Assembly (NCBI RefSeq): GCF_000311985.1
Contig: NZ_HE978585.1
Coordinates: 1,329,950 to 1,393,949 of the forward strand
Direction: 5' to 3'
DNA length: 64,000 nucleotides
Source: Kallipyga massiliensis ph2
Lineage (GTDB): Bacteria > Bacillota > Clostridia > Tissierellales > Peptoniphilaceae
In this document: positions 22,994 through 31,001 of the stretch, piece by piece
Numbering within the stretch: position 1 is the stretch's first letter
Layout of the letters: each line of letters starts with the position of its first letter
Translations under genes and position numbers: made by a program
The notes under the pieces: generated by a model
The model's input: the letters and a program-made list of their open reading frames with translations, nothing else
The model's database searches: none
Told to the model about the DNA's origin: nothing

Positions 22994-24832
22994 TTAAGTT
23001 GTTGCCTGTAACTTCTTTTTTGCTCTGTATTCTCTTGCTTTTAATTTCTCATACTCTCGGCACTTTTCAAGATTTTTGGCTCTGTATGCTTTAGAATATG
23101 CCCTATGATAAGCTCGTGATTTTTCTTTCTTTGCTTCTTCTATTTCTTCCCTCATCTGTAGCATTTCTTGTTCTGTCGGCTCTATCTGTTTTGTAAGTTC
23201 ATTTTCAAATTTTCCGATATAGTTAAAATAAACCTCTATTCGTTGAACTACATATTTTGCTCTTTTTACATCTCTTTCATGCACTACGATTTTACTGATA
23301 AACTCATTGATAATGGTAGGGGTAAGTTCTTCAAAGTTGGAATAGCTTTCTGCAAGTCTGATAAATTTCTTTGCTCTTTGGTTTGCATTTTCACATTCGG
23401 ATAAGCGTTCTTTGATTTCTTCTTTTTCTGCTTTTAAGGTGTAGTATTCTTCTGCATACTTTCTTGATAACTGTTCATAGCGTTCTGTATCCATATTTCC
23501 AAGTGCATTATCTTCATAGAGTTTATTCATCACTCTTTCTATCTGTTCCATTCGATCTGTGATTTGTGGCATACGCTTTTGATTTTTCTTGAATTCTTCG
23601 GTCTGTTCTTTATACAGACTCCCTTTTACAAGTTTCTCAAATTCTGCTTTGTTTTCCAAAGAATACTGTGCTATCTTTCGCAAGACTTCTGCGATATTTT
23701 CCATAACTTCATCTACATCAATGCGGTGTGGGGAGTTGCATTTGGGGTGCTTTGCTTTCCCTTTGGCATATTCACTGCAATAGGTTACATGCTGTACTCT
23801 TCCATTTTTGTGTATGGTGCGAATGTGCATTTTTGTTCCGCAATCTTTACAGTACATCAAGCCTGAAAGTGCGTGAATTTCTCCATCTCCGTTTGGTCTT
23901 TTTACAGGTGCATTTTTTAACATACGCTCTACATTTTCAAAGGTAGTTCTATCTATTATTGGCTCATGCACATTTTCTGTTATTTGCCATTTGCTTTTAT
24001 CTACATAATGGTTTCTCTTATCTCTGTAATGCTTTTCGGTCTTAAAATTGACTACATCACCACAATACTCTTGTCTTTTCAGTATGCGTGTTAGAGTTGC
24101 TTTGTTCCAGTTATATCTGTTTTCTTCATTTAGTGGTTTGTTTTTTGCTGTTCCTCTGTTTTGCTGTTTCATATAAAAGGTTGGAGTTAGTATTTCTTTT
24201 TCTTTCAGGTAAACAGCTATCTGATTTCTGTTTTTCCCCTCCATAAATAGCCTAAAAATGAGTTTTACAACTTCGGCAGCTTCTTTATCGACGATCCAAT
24301 AATCTTTGTTCTCAGGGTCTTTTATATAGCCGTATGGGGCTTCTGTTGCGACAGGCTTTCCGTCTGCTCCTTTGGTCTTAATTCCTGTCTTTACTTTCTT
24401 GCTGATGTCTCTTGCATACCACTCTGACATGATGTTGATAAAGGGAGCAAATTCCAATGTATTTTGGTCTATGCTATCTATACCGTTGTTGATGGCGATA
24501 AAGCGTACATTGTTTCTTCTAAATATCTCCATAGCGTTTCCGACTTGAAGATAATCTCTTCCCCATCTTGTCATATCTTTCATGATGACAATACCGATTT
24601 TGCCTTGTTCTACATCGTTTATCATCTGTGTATAGGCTGAACGGTCAAAGAACCTACCGCTTTCGTCATCATCGATATAGTGACGAATGTTTATCAGCTT
24701 TTTATCTCTTGCATACCTTTCTAAAAAGGCTTTTTGATTTACAATACTATTACTCTCGCCACCGTCTCTATCTTCATCACCAACTGAAAGGCGGGAGTAT
24801 AGTGCTGTAATTTTATTGTGATATTCTATCAT
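22994..24832 (-). CDS. tnpX: TnpX-like large serine recombinase of IME2
   Basis: A 612-aa site-specific recombinase. The resolvase domain (ITALYSRLSVGDED, catalytic serine at residue 16; VIMKDMTRWGRDYLQ) is followed by the recombinase domain (APYGYIKDPENKDYWIVD) and a zinc ribbon (CKDCGTKMHIR, then a Cys/His cluster in KHPKCNSPHR). A long coiled coil and a basic C-terminal tail complete it. It should excise and integrate IME2 through a circular intermediate. The start is 59 bases inside the right junction, leaving little room for a promoter within the integrated element. The ATG has a GGAGGATAATGCC site. Confidence 0.93.
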   Translation of the reverse strand: MIEYHNKITALYSRLSVGDEDRDGGESNSIVNQKAFLERYARDKKLINIRHYIDDDESGRFFDRSAYTQMINDVEQGKIGIVIMKDMTRWGRDYLQVGNAMEIFRRNNVRFIAINNGIDSIDQNTLEFAPFINIMSEWYARDISKKVKTGIKTKGADGKPVATEAPYGYIKDPENKDYWIVDKEAAEVVKLIFRLFMEGKNRNQIAVYLKEKEILTPTFYMKQQNRGTAKNKPLNEENRYNWNKATLTRILKRQEYCGDVVNFKTEKHYRDKRNHYVDKSKWQITENVHEPIIDRTTFENVERMLKNAPVKRPNGDGEIHALSGLMYCKDCGTKMHIRTIHKNGRVQHVTYCSEYAKGKAKHPKCNSPHRIDVDEVMENIAEVLRKIAQYSLENKAEFEKLVKGSLYKEQTEEFKKNQKRMPQITDRMEQIERVMNKLYEDNALGNMDTERYEQLSRKYAEEYYTLKAEKEEIKERLSECENANQRAKKFIRLAESYSNFEELTPTIINEFISKIVVHERDVKRAKYVVQRIEVYFNYIGKFENELTKQIEPTEQEMLQMREEIEEAKKEKSRAYHRAYSKAYRAKNLEKCREYEKLKAREYRAKKKLQATT

Positions 24833-24882
24833 GGCATTATCCTCCTTTTTTGTGTCTATATATCACTCCTGTTCAGTTAATA

Positions 24883-25221
24883 TTATGCAACCCATCTTGC
24901 TGAACCATACTCTTTTCCCTGTCTGAACTTTTTTGCATTTTTGCCTTTGCTGTAGACAATGAATTTAATTAAAGCTGCTACTCCTATGCCTATTAGAATG
25001 TCAGTTAGATGAATGCTTGGAATAAAGCTCATGGTGTTAAGCTCTAATATCCCTTGAAAGATTTTGTCTATTACATCGCCACCAGTATAGGCTCGTATAT
25101 GGTGAGAGAAGATATTGCCAACATAGAAAAATGCAAGATAGGGAATGTTCTGCTTTAGAAACTTTGCCTTATCCTGCACCTTAAACAAGCCTTTGATGTC
25201 CTTTAGTATTTTCTCTATCAT
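24883..25221 (-). pseudogene. VirD4/TcpA coupling protein, N-terminal part (split by IME2)
   Basis: The frame opens with ATG at 25221, overlapping the pcfB stop. It encodes two membrane segments (about residues 27-45 and 72-88) and ends KEYGSARW; IME2 then adds two residues and a stop. The SARWG junction is the conserved start of the VirD4 cytoplasmic domain, which continues at 18833. As it stands it is only a membrane anchor of 112 aa. Confidence 0.88.
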
Positions 25222-25703
25222 AGGCTCTGCTCCTTTTGCTTGTTCTTGATTTTATTTTTAGAAACAGAATTTTTAGCCATCTCCTTAAACTTCTCAATGT
25301 TTTTATGAATAGATTCTTTCCTTTCCGTTTTCTTTTCTGATTCTGAAAGGGCGTGCTTAAATGCTTTGTCCATCACTTTCATATCTTTTGCTTGAAAGAA
25401 CACTGAGTATTTACCTGATTCTTTATCTTTCATTACCGAAAACTTAACTCCATATCTGTTCAGTTCTTTTTTCAGTTCCTTCAATTCTGTTTCTTCTACT
25501 GGTATCTCTTCAAGCTGTCCCTTTTTAACCATATCTTTTAGTTTTACTTCATTCCCTTTACTCCCAGCGAGCTTTTCGAGTCCACCGTTTTTTTCTGATT
25601 CTTTCAGTAACTTCCTTATCAAATCCAAAAGTATCTTGCCTGTTACTTTGCCAGCTCTCACTTCCATGTTGAGCGTTTTTCTTGCAATTTCTTCATTGAT
25701 CAA
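25218..25703 (-). CDS. pcfB: PcfB/DUF3801 family conjugation protein of the ICE
   Basis: A 161-aa protein homologous to the IME1 DUF3801 protein and located, as usual, immediately before the coupling protein (ATGA overlap). Core motifs are KKELNRYGVKFSVMKDKE and VFFQAKDMKVMDKA. It starts with TTG at 25703, overlapping the stop of the dnaC-like gene (TTGA), behind GGAGGTGAAAGGAC. The tight overlaps on both sides show one translationally coupled operon. Confidence 0.85.
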   Translation of the reverse strand: MINEEIARKTLNMEVRAGKVTGKILLDLIRKLLKESEKNGGLEKLAGSKGNEVKLKDMVKKGQLEEIPVEETELKELKKELNRYGVKFSVMKDKESGKYSVFFQAKDMKVMDKAFKHALSESEKKTERKESIHKNIEKFKEMAKNSVSKNKIKNKQKEQSL

Positions 25704-26551
25704 GTCCTTTCACCTCCGTTCAGTAATCTATCTTTATTGCGAGTTAGCTTATCTCTTTGAATAAACTTTCTGAAATCCTCACCTACAACCATAACGGGAA
25801 TACACATTTCAATAATTCTTGAATAGATTCTTTGATATTCAACACTGTCCTTGCAGTTTTGAATTGTGTCGTAGGAAAGATTTGTTGTAAAAATTGTTGG
25901 TTTCTGTTTTAGGTACCTGCTATTGACAATGTTATATACCTGCTCTTTAGCATAGCTTGTATCCCTTTCAATTCCCAAGTCATCTAAGATAAGAACGGAA
26001 ATATTTACAAGGGATTCAATATATGCGTTTTTATCAAAATCAAAGCTGCTTTTTTGAAGTTCATTGATAATCTGTGCAAAATTTCTAATCTTAACACTTA
26101 TTTGATACTGTTCAATAAGGCTATTTGCAATGGAGCAGGCAAGATAGGTTTTTCCGCTTCCTACAGAGCCATAAAAGAGAAGTCCGATATTTTCTTTTTT
26201 CATTTTCTCATAATCTTCTACAAAATTCTTTGCAATCATGAGGCTTTGATTTTCTTCTCCCTGATAATTTTCAAAGGTATATGACCACTCCCTCATGGAA
26301 TTGAAGCAGGTTCTTTTTAACCTTTCAATTTCCATCTGTTTTTCTCTTCGTTTCCTTTGTTTCTCTATTTCTCTATCGCATTTACAAGCTACCCTTAATA
26401 TCATTTTGTTTCCGAAAAATTCCATTACATCACCGTCTTTTCTTTCGTGGCAGACTTTGCAATATGCGTGTCCATCTTTGATATATTCTTTTTCAGAATC
26501 ATAGGCAAATTCTACATCCTCTATCATTATTTTTTCTAATTCTCTTTTCAT
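25700..26551 (-). CDS. dnaC: DnaC/IstB-like AAA+ helicase loader of the ICE
   Basis: A 283-aa AAA+ ATPase. A zinc-binding N-terminus (CKVCHERKD, then ACKCDRE) is followed by Walker A GSVGSGKTYLA at about residue 130 and Walker B VLILDDLGIERDT at about 185. Such proteins load the replicative helicase during ICE circle replication and work with the RepA-like initiator encoded directly upstream (start overlaps its stop, ATGA type). Confidence 0.9.
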   Translation of the reverse strand: MKRELEKIMIEDVEFAYDSEKEYIKDGHAYCKVCHERKDGDVMEFFGNKMILRVACKCDREIEKQRKRREKQMEIERLKRTCFNSMREWSYTFENYQGEENQSLMIAKNFVEDYEKMKKENIGLLFYGSVGSGKTYLACSIANSLIEQYQISVKIRNFAQIINELQKSSFDFDKNAYIESLVNISVLILDDLGIERDTSYAKEQVYNIVNSRYLKQKPTIFTTNLSYDTIQNCKDSVEYQRIYSRIIEMCIPVMVVGEDFRKFIQRDKLTRNKDRLLNGGERT

Positions 26552-27327
26552 AAATGTTCTCCTTTGTTATATTCTTCCCATGTCGGGACATTTGATGTTT
26601 TCGCCTGCTTGCTTTTACCCTGATCTTTATAAAACCAAGAAAGGATCGTCGCTTTATGGTCTTTATAGATCTTTCCGGTACTCTTGATATATGCAGATAA
26701 GCGTTCAATGTAATTATCAAGCTGTGCATTTAGTTTGATTTGTAAATCAGAAATATCTTCATCAGTTAAAAATACATTTTGAAATGTTCCAAGTCCGTTT
26801 TCGCAAAAACTATATTCTCTCTTACTATACTTACTCTTATTATTCTCTATATAGTTAGAGTTAACATTTTTAACTTCCTGAAGTTCATTTTCTTTACTTC
26901 TGAGGTCAACATCTTTTACTTCTGAAGTAAAGTTTTTTGACTTCTGAAAGTCATTTCCTTTTGCTTGAAATACACTCATAAAGTCTTTTACATAAATGAT
27001 ATTAGGTTTTCCAAGTCCAAGCCTTACTCTTTCAATCAGTCCGATTCCTTTTTTACTGTCTAACTCATCCAATGTTTTTATGGCTGTCGGCTTTGAGATA
27101 TTTCTTCTTCTCATAATTTCTTCAACGGTAAAATAGATAAATACTCTATTTTCTTTGTCTATCCAGTTATTCTTAAAAGATATTCCCGTTCGTTTTAGAA
27201 GCATGGAATAAAGGATAATTGCCTCTGCTGACAACCCCTTAAATTCTTCTCCATCAACTAATATCTCCGGTACTTTAAGAAAATTAAATCTCTCTGCTTC
27301 TCTGTTATAGAAATAGTCAAAGTCCAT
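26548..27327 (-). CDS. repA: replication initiator RepA/DnaD-like protein of the ICE
   Basis: A roughly 259-aa protein starting MDFDYFYNREAERFNFLKVP, the typical beginning of RepA N-terminal (replication initiator A) proteins of Tn1549-type ICEs and plasmids. A winged-helix follows (EEIMRRRNISKPTAIKTLDEL), and the C-terminus ends in a DnaD-like tail (HKATILSWFYKDQG). The ATG at 27327 has a strong GAGGAGGTGAAGCG site. The frame is also open further upstream to 27399, through a terminator hairpin, which may encode a leader rather than part of RepA. Confidence 0.87.
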   Translation of the reverse strand: MDFDYFYNREAERFNFLKVPEILVDGEEFKGLSAEAIILYSMLLKRTGISFKNNWIDKENRVFIYFTVEEIMRRRNISKPTAIKTLDELDSKKGIGLIERVRLGLGKPNIIYVKDFMSVFQAKGNDFQKSKNFTSEVKDVDLRSKENELQEVKNVNSNYIENNKSKYSKREYSFCENGLGTFQNVFLTDEDISDLQIKLNAQLDNYIERLSAYIKSTGKIYKDHKATILSWFYKDQGKSKQAKTSNVPTWEEYNKGEHL

Positions 27328-27356
27328 CGCTTCACCTCCTCTCTTAAAATTTGCAA

Positions 27357-27399
27357 AGAAAAAGACGATAGTTTTTCTTCTATCGCCTTTGGTTACCAT
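27357..27399 (-). promoter_or_regulatory. U-tract hairpin with in-frame leader before repA
   Basis: The minus strand has GGCGATAG pairing with CTATCGTC (27364-27387), then five T. An ATG at 27397-27399 starts MVTKGDRRKTIVFFF, which runs through the hairpin in frame into repA. There is no obvious ribosome-binding site for this leader. Confidence 0.55.
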
Positions 27400-27413
27400 T
27401 TGTATTAAATTTT

Positions 27414-27695
27414 TTAAATTGATTTTATCTCTTCATTGATTCCCTGAAGGCATGCTATAACAGCTGCTCCGACCATCGGTATTCCATAAGGACTTAACAA
27501 AAATCCTAATACCAATGCCTCTATTCCGATGGTAGCTTCTTTTTGTAGAAAAGCTGCAATGGCTCCAAATATGCAAAACATCATAAGCAAATATAGCAGT
27601 GCCGTCCCTATTCCGAGTAAGAATGTCAGGAAGGTAGTGAGAATACTAAGCAGGAAGCTGATTGGGAAAAAGATTATTTTTATTATCCATCTCAT
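27414..27695 (-). CDS. CD1845 family membrane protein
   Basis: A 93-aa protein with three hydrophobic segments (MRWIIKIIFFPISFLLSIL at the start), recognised as the CD1845-type first gene of Tn1549/CTn transfer modules. Its function is unknown. It is the first gene behind the presumed ICE promoter and leader. Spacing to repA is 86 bases and includes the hairpin. Confidence 0.8.
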   Translation of the reverse strand: MRWIIKIIFFPISFLLSILTTFLTFLLGIGTALLYLLMMFCIFGAIAAFLQKEATIGIEALVLGFLLSPYGIPMVGAAVIACLQGINEEIKSI

Positions 27696-27726
27696 TTTTA
27701 TTTACCTCTTAAATTATCTATTTGAA

Positions 27727-27776
27727 AAAGCGGTATGAATTCATTCATACCGCTTTGACATCGCGTTTTCGACCAT
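27727..27776 (-). promoter_or_regulatory. leader peptide and attenuator hairpin of the ICE operon
   Basis: A perfect 14-bp inverted repeat (AAAGCGGTATGAAT, two-base loop, 27727-27756) is followed by five T on the minus strand. An 11-codon ORF, MVENAMSKRYE and stop (27741-27776), reads into the 5' arm and ends at the loop. This is the classical geometry of translation-controlled attenuation, placed between the operon promoter and the first gene. Confidence 0.6.
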
Positions 27777-27867
27777 GAATTCGCTTTTCTTAGGCGTCAG
27801 TACTTTATATAAAAAGCACTTCAATAACGAAAATTCAAGTGGTTCTTTCAGACTAACAACTTATTAT

Positions 27868-27896
27868 TCCATACTGTCAAGTATTATTCGTGTCAA
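27868..27896 (-). promoter_or_regulatory. putative promoter of the ICE transfer operon
   Basis: On the minus strand TTGACA (27891-27896) is followed after 17 bases by TATGGA (27868-27873). A second TTGACA overlaps the spacer (27875-27880). This leaves about a 170-base leader before the CD1845 gene. It is read from consensus only. Confidence 0.4.
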
Positions 27897-27935
27897 AAAT
27901 GTTGTCTTTTTGTTGTCCTTTTGATTCACGAACTC

Positions 27936-29432
27936 CTAAAAACCTTGATTTTCCTCATCTTTTTTGCCTATGGGTTTCATAGTCGGGAAAAGAAGAACGT
28001 CACGAATGGAGGACTGGTTGGTCAGGACCATGATCATCCGGTCGATCCCGATTCCCAACCCCCCTGTGGGGGGAAGTCCAATCTCCAAGGCGTTGATAAA
28101 GTCTTCATCCATCATGCCCGCCTCATCATCCCCGCTCTCCCGGAGCTCCACCTGGTGGAGGAAGCGCTGGTGCTGGTCTTGGGCATCATTGAGTTCGGAG
28201 AAGGCATTGGCGATTTCCCAACCGCAGACAAAGGCTTCAAAGCGCTCCGTCATCTCCGGATCCTGGGGAGACCGCTTGGCTAAGGGAGAAATCTCCACCG
28301 GATACTCGTAGACAAAGGTGGGTTGGACCATCTGATCCTCGGCGTATTCATCAAAGAAACGGGAGAGGATCTTGCCCCAACCATCCGTTTTTTCATAGGG
28401 GATCTCATGCTTATCCGCCAAAGCCCTGGCTTCCTGGTCATCACGGACCTGGGAAAAGTCAATTCCGGCATATTCCTTGACAGCCTGGGTCATGGTAATC
28501 CGCTTCCAGGGCGGCTTGAAGTCCACTTCCCGGCCCTGGTAGTCGATTTTGGTCGTCCCATAAATCTTTTCACAAACATAGGCGATCATGTTCTCCGTGA
28601 TCTCCATCATCCCCTCGTAGTCGGTATAGGCTTGGTAAAGTTCCATGGCGGTGTATTCCGGGTTATGGGTGGCATCCATGCCCTCATTCCGGAACATCCG
28701 CCCCATCTCGTAGACCCGGTCAAAGCCGCCGACAATCAGGCGCTTGAGATAGAGCTCATTGGCAATCCGGAGGTACATGTCAATGTCCAAGCTGTTGTGG
28801 TGGGTGATAAAGGGGCGGGCGTTAGCTCCTCCGACGATGGTGTTCAGGATAGGGGTTTCCACCTCCAAGAATCCTCGGCCATCCAGGAATTCACGGATGG
28901 AGGAGATGATGACCGACCGCTTGAGGAAGACGTCTTTGACTTCCGGATTCATAATTAGGTCAACATAGCGCTGGCGGTAACGGAGGTCCGGATCCTTCAG
29001 ACCATGGAATTTTTCCGGGAGCGGACGGATGGATTTGGTCAGGAGGGTAATGGTCTTGGCTGCGATGGATTTCTCCCCCCGGTCCGACTCCACGACCAGG
29101 CCGGAGACGCCGATGATGTCTCCGATATCCAAAAGGTCAATCACGGAAAAATCGTCCATTTCATTAAAACGGGCGATGATTTGGATCTTACCAAAGCCAT
29201 CCTGGACATCCATGAAGGAAATCTTACCATGTCCCCTTTTGGCCAGGATCCGACCGGCAATGGTGACTTCTTTCCCCTCATAGTCTTCAAAACGGTCCAC
29301 CAGGTCATCATTATGGGCAGTCACCGTAAACTTGGTGATTTCATGGGGATTTTTGTTTTCTTTTTTTAATTGATTGAGCTTATCAATCCGGATCCTGATC
29401 AGTTCGTTATCGGTAAGGTCTTTCCTGGCCAT
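27936..29432 (-). CDS. lysS: lysyl-tRNA synthetase, class II
   Basis: A 498-aa enzyme charging tRNA-Lys. The N-terminal OB anticodon-binding domain ([20 protein letters not shown]) is followed by the class II core: motif 2 region [19 protein letters not shown] and motif 3 [16 protein letters not shown] chose the ATG at 29432 because GAAAGGAGCGGCC precedes it; an upstream ATG lies within that site. The order greA-lysS is common in Firmicutes. It is the first chromosomal gene next to the ICE, and its usual downstream terminator is not visible, as if displaced by the insertion. Confidence 0.96.
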   Translation of the reverse strand: MARKDLTDNELIRIRIDKLNQLKKENKNPHEITKFTVTAHNDDLVDRFEDYEGKEVTIAGRILAKRGHGKISFMDVQDGFGKIQIIARFNEMDDFSVIDLLDIGDIIGVSGLVVESDRGEKSIAAKTITLLTKSIRPLPEKFHGLKDPDLRYRQRYVDLIMNPEVKDVFLKRSVIISSIREFLDGRGFLEVETPILNTIVGGANARPFITHHNSLDIDMYLRIANELYLKRLIVGGFDRVYEMGRMFRNEGMDATHNPEYTAMELYQAYTDYEGMMEITENMIAYVCEKIYGTTKIDYQGREVDFKPPWKRITMTQAVKEYAGIDFSQVRDDQEARALADKHEIPYEKTDGWGKILSRFFDEYAEDQMVQPTFVYEYPVEISPLAKRSPQDPEMTERFEAFVCGWEIANAFSELNDAQDQHQRFLHQVELRESGDDEAGMMDEDFINALEIGLPPTGGLGIGIDRMIMVLTNQSSIRDVLLFPTMKPIGKKDEENQGF

Positions 29433-29481
29433 GGCCGCTCCTTTCATAAAAACACCCTAGCCCCTAGCTGAAACGGGGCGG

Positions 29482-29961
29482 TTAACTCAACACCTTCAAA
29501 ATCTTATATTCGATCTTTCCGACAGGCGCCTCAACGAGGACCGTTTCTCCTTCCCGGTGACCTAGAAGGGCCTTGCCCAAGGGGGATTCCAGAGAAATGA
29601 TATTGGACCGTGGGTTGGCCTCAGTAACGCCTTTAATCGTCATGGTAAGCTCCTCATCGAACTCCATGTCCAAAACAACCACTTCCGAGCCCAAGGTGAT
29701 CTCCCCGGTGTTGGTCGCCGGGTCCTTATCAAAGATTTCAGACCGCTCCAGGATGCTTTCAATTTCCTGGATCTCCCCTTCCAACTTGGCCTGCTCTTCC
29801 TTGGCAGCATCATATTCCGCATTTTCAGACAAGTCGCCAAAGCCTCTGGCCACCTTGATTTTTTCGGTAACCTTGGGTCTTTCTACCGTTTTCAGATAGT
29901 TGAGCTTGTTTTTCAATTCCTCATAACCCTGGCGGGTAATAATATTCTTTTGTTGATCCAT
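29482..29961 (-). CDS. greA: transcription elongation factor GreA
   Basis: A 159-aa protein with the coiled-coil N-terminal domain (ITRQGYEELKNKLNYL, ARGFGDLSENAEYDAAKE) and the FKBP-like C-terminal domain (ESPLGKALLGHREGETV). It rescues backtracked RNA polymerase. It is 49 bases upstream of lysS in the same orientation and probably cotranscribed. Confidence 0.96.
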   Translation of the reverse strand: MDQQKNIITRQGYEELKNKLNYLKTVERPKVTEKIKVARGFGDLSENAEYDAAKEEQAKLEGEIQEIESILERSEIFDKDPATNTGEITLGSEVVVLDMEFDEELTMTIKGVTEANPRSNIISLESPLGKALLGHREGETVLVEAPVGKIEYKILKVLS

Positions 29962-30047
29962 AATATACTCCTTAAAAAATAGAGCAGGAGTCCACTCCTG
30001 CTAGCTTGATTATAGGATTTGCCGGCTTTCTTGTCAATGAAATGGGG

Positions 30048-30599
30048 TTATAGACGGGGGTCTTTCTTTCTCTCCTCCGCCCTGAGTTCACCGATGGATT
30101 TGGTGGTCACTTGACCGGAAGGAATGGAAAATTCCTCCAAAAACCGGTTCAAGGCTTCTACGGAGGGCCCCTCTACTTCAATATATGGATAAGAAAGGGT
30201 TTGGGCATCCCATTGGTCAAACTCAACCCGGAAGTCTTTATAAAAGAAGGTGTGTCGGGTTTTATAGCCTTCCTCCCGGATATCATAGCCCAATTGGTCG
30301 AGGAGACTGAGCAGGAGGTCTCCTTCTTCCGGCTGGATATGAACCGTAGTCTCTTCATTAATCCTGGCTCCGGCCCCTTCCAATCGCTCTTTGTAGGTGA
30401 ATTCCAGGGGGAGGGTCTCTCCCCCCTTGACCACCTTTCTTAACCTGAGATAGGCATGGTCGGGCACTGGGTGGCTGGAAGAAGAAATCCGAATATTGGT
30501 CTGGACTTCTTCCCCTTGGTCACTTGCCCCCTTGTCCAGAAGGGCTTGAATCAGGGCTTCCTTGTCATGACCGATAATCTTAATTTCTCTCTCCTTCAT
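30048..30599 (-). CDS. CYTH domain protein (class IV adenylate cyclase/thiamine triphosphatase-like)
   Basis: A 183-aa protein with the CYTH tunnel-fold signature: charged N-terminal strand MKEREIKIIG, alternating R-x-R-K (LRLRKVV), E-x-x-YK (EFTYKERL), KTRHTF and VEFDQWD...YIEVEGP. CYTH enzymes bind triphosphates with metal ions. The substrate here is unknown; inorganic tripolyphosphate is a common one. It stands alone between greA and ydbC. Confidence 0.85.
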   Translation of the reverse strand: MKEREIKIIGHDKEALIQALLDKGASDQGEEVQTNIRISSSSHPVPDHAYLRLRKVVKGGETLPLEFTYKERLEGAGARINEETTVHIQPEEGDLLLSLLDQLGYDIREEGYKTRHTFFYKDFRVEFDQWDAQTLSYPYIEVEGPSVEALNRFLEEFSIPSGQVTTKSIGELRAEERKKDPRL

Positions 30600-30623
30600 C
30601 CTCTCCCTACTTTCTTACTTATT

Positions 30624-30848
30624 TTAGTTCTTGAACTCATCCTGGAGGATATTGAGGAGGACCTGGGCTTCTTCCTCACTGAAGGTAATGCCTTTGGACA
30701 TCCGTGTATGGTCGGGGTTCCAGGACCGCATATCATATTTTGCCGGACGTTCATTCCAGGAAACCAGATTGAGCTCCTTGGTCCATCCTTTGGCATCGGT
30801 GCTTAGAACACCCAGTCTTTCCACCAAGTCATATTTAATCTCTGCCAT
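30624..30848 (-). CDS. YdbC/PC4-like single-stranded DNA-binding protein
   Basis: A 74-aa protein of the PC4-like YdbC family (MAEIKYDLVERLGVLS, GWTKELNLVSWN, KYDMRSWNPDH, GITFSEEEAQVLLNIL). These homodimers bind single-stranded DNA and may act in transcription or replication. It has an AAAGGAGGAAAAG ribosome-binding site. Confidence 0.88.
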   Translation of the reverse strand: MAEIKYDLVERLGVLSTDAKGWTKELNLVSWNERPAKYDMRSWNPDHTRMSKGITFSEEEAQVLLNILQDEFKN

Positions 30849-31001
30849 TTCTTTTCCTCCTTTTAAAAGATCCGATTAGGGACCAAAGTGTTTCAACGAT
30901 CTGTTGTCCCGCTGGACCTGCCGTATTAACCGTCTTTTTAGTGTATCATAAAGTAAACCATGAACAAGCACAAGCGGTGAGATGAGAAGAAAGGATAGAC
31001 A

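Larger units (their letters stand above)
18830..24894. mobile_element. IME2: Tn4451-like chloramphenicol-resistance element inserted in the coupling-protein gene (6.06 kb)
   Basis: The two halves of the coupling-protein frame join exactly at the tetranucleotide CCCA (18830-18833 and 24891-24894), with IME2 between. Contents are TnpX-like serine recombinase, TnpW-like protein, catP-like gene, DUF3847 protein, oriT, MobL relaxase and a methyltransferase. Tn4451/Tn4453 have a similar size and the same core (tnpX, tnpW, catP, mobilization gene); tnpV and tnpY counterparts are not seen. All genes point left. Because only four bases are shared at the junctions, the crossover dinucleotide cannot be fixed more precisely. 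Confidence 0.87.
1..27915 (-). mobile_element. Tn1549/CTn-type ICE, transfer-module end (partial)
   Basis: The gene order CD1845, RepA, DnaC, PcfB, VirD4, SSB, Maff2, VirB6, PrgI, VirB4, CD1108 on the minus strand is the conserved conjugation module known from Tn1549 and the CTn elements of Clostridioides difficile. The stretch is visibly more AT-rich than the DNA beyond 27.93 kb. It is cut by the window start, so the integrase, the ICE relaxase and the other end are not seen. The right boundary is placed between the outermost promoter (about 27,896) and the lysS stop (27,936); the exact att site is not visible. Two smaller mobile elements are inserted in it, and both interrupt transfer genes. 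Confidence 0.85.

Noticed and set aside
4433-24832. A single composite transposon with two serine recombinases as ends
   Set aside because: Each recombinase belongs to its own element with its own relaxase, oriT and distinct split target gene. No DDE transposase or IS ends are seen.
26499-26729. Extra 76-aa ORF between repA and dnaC
   Set aside because: It overlaps both genes in another frame; repA and dnaC already abut with a coupled start, and its sequence has no recognisable features.
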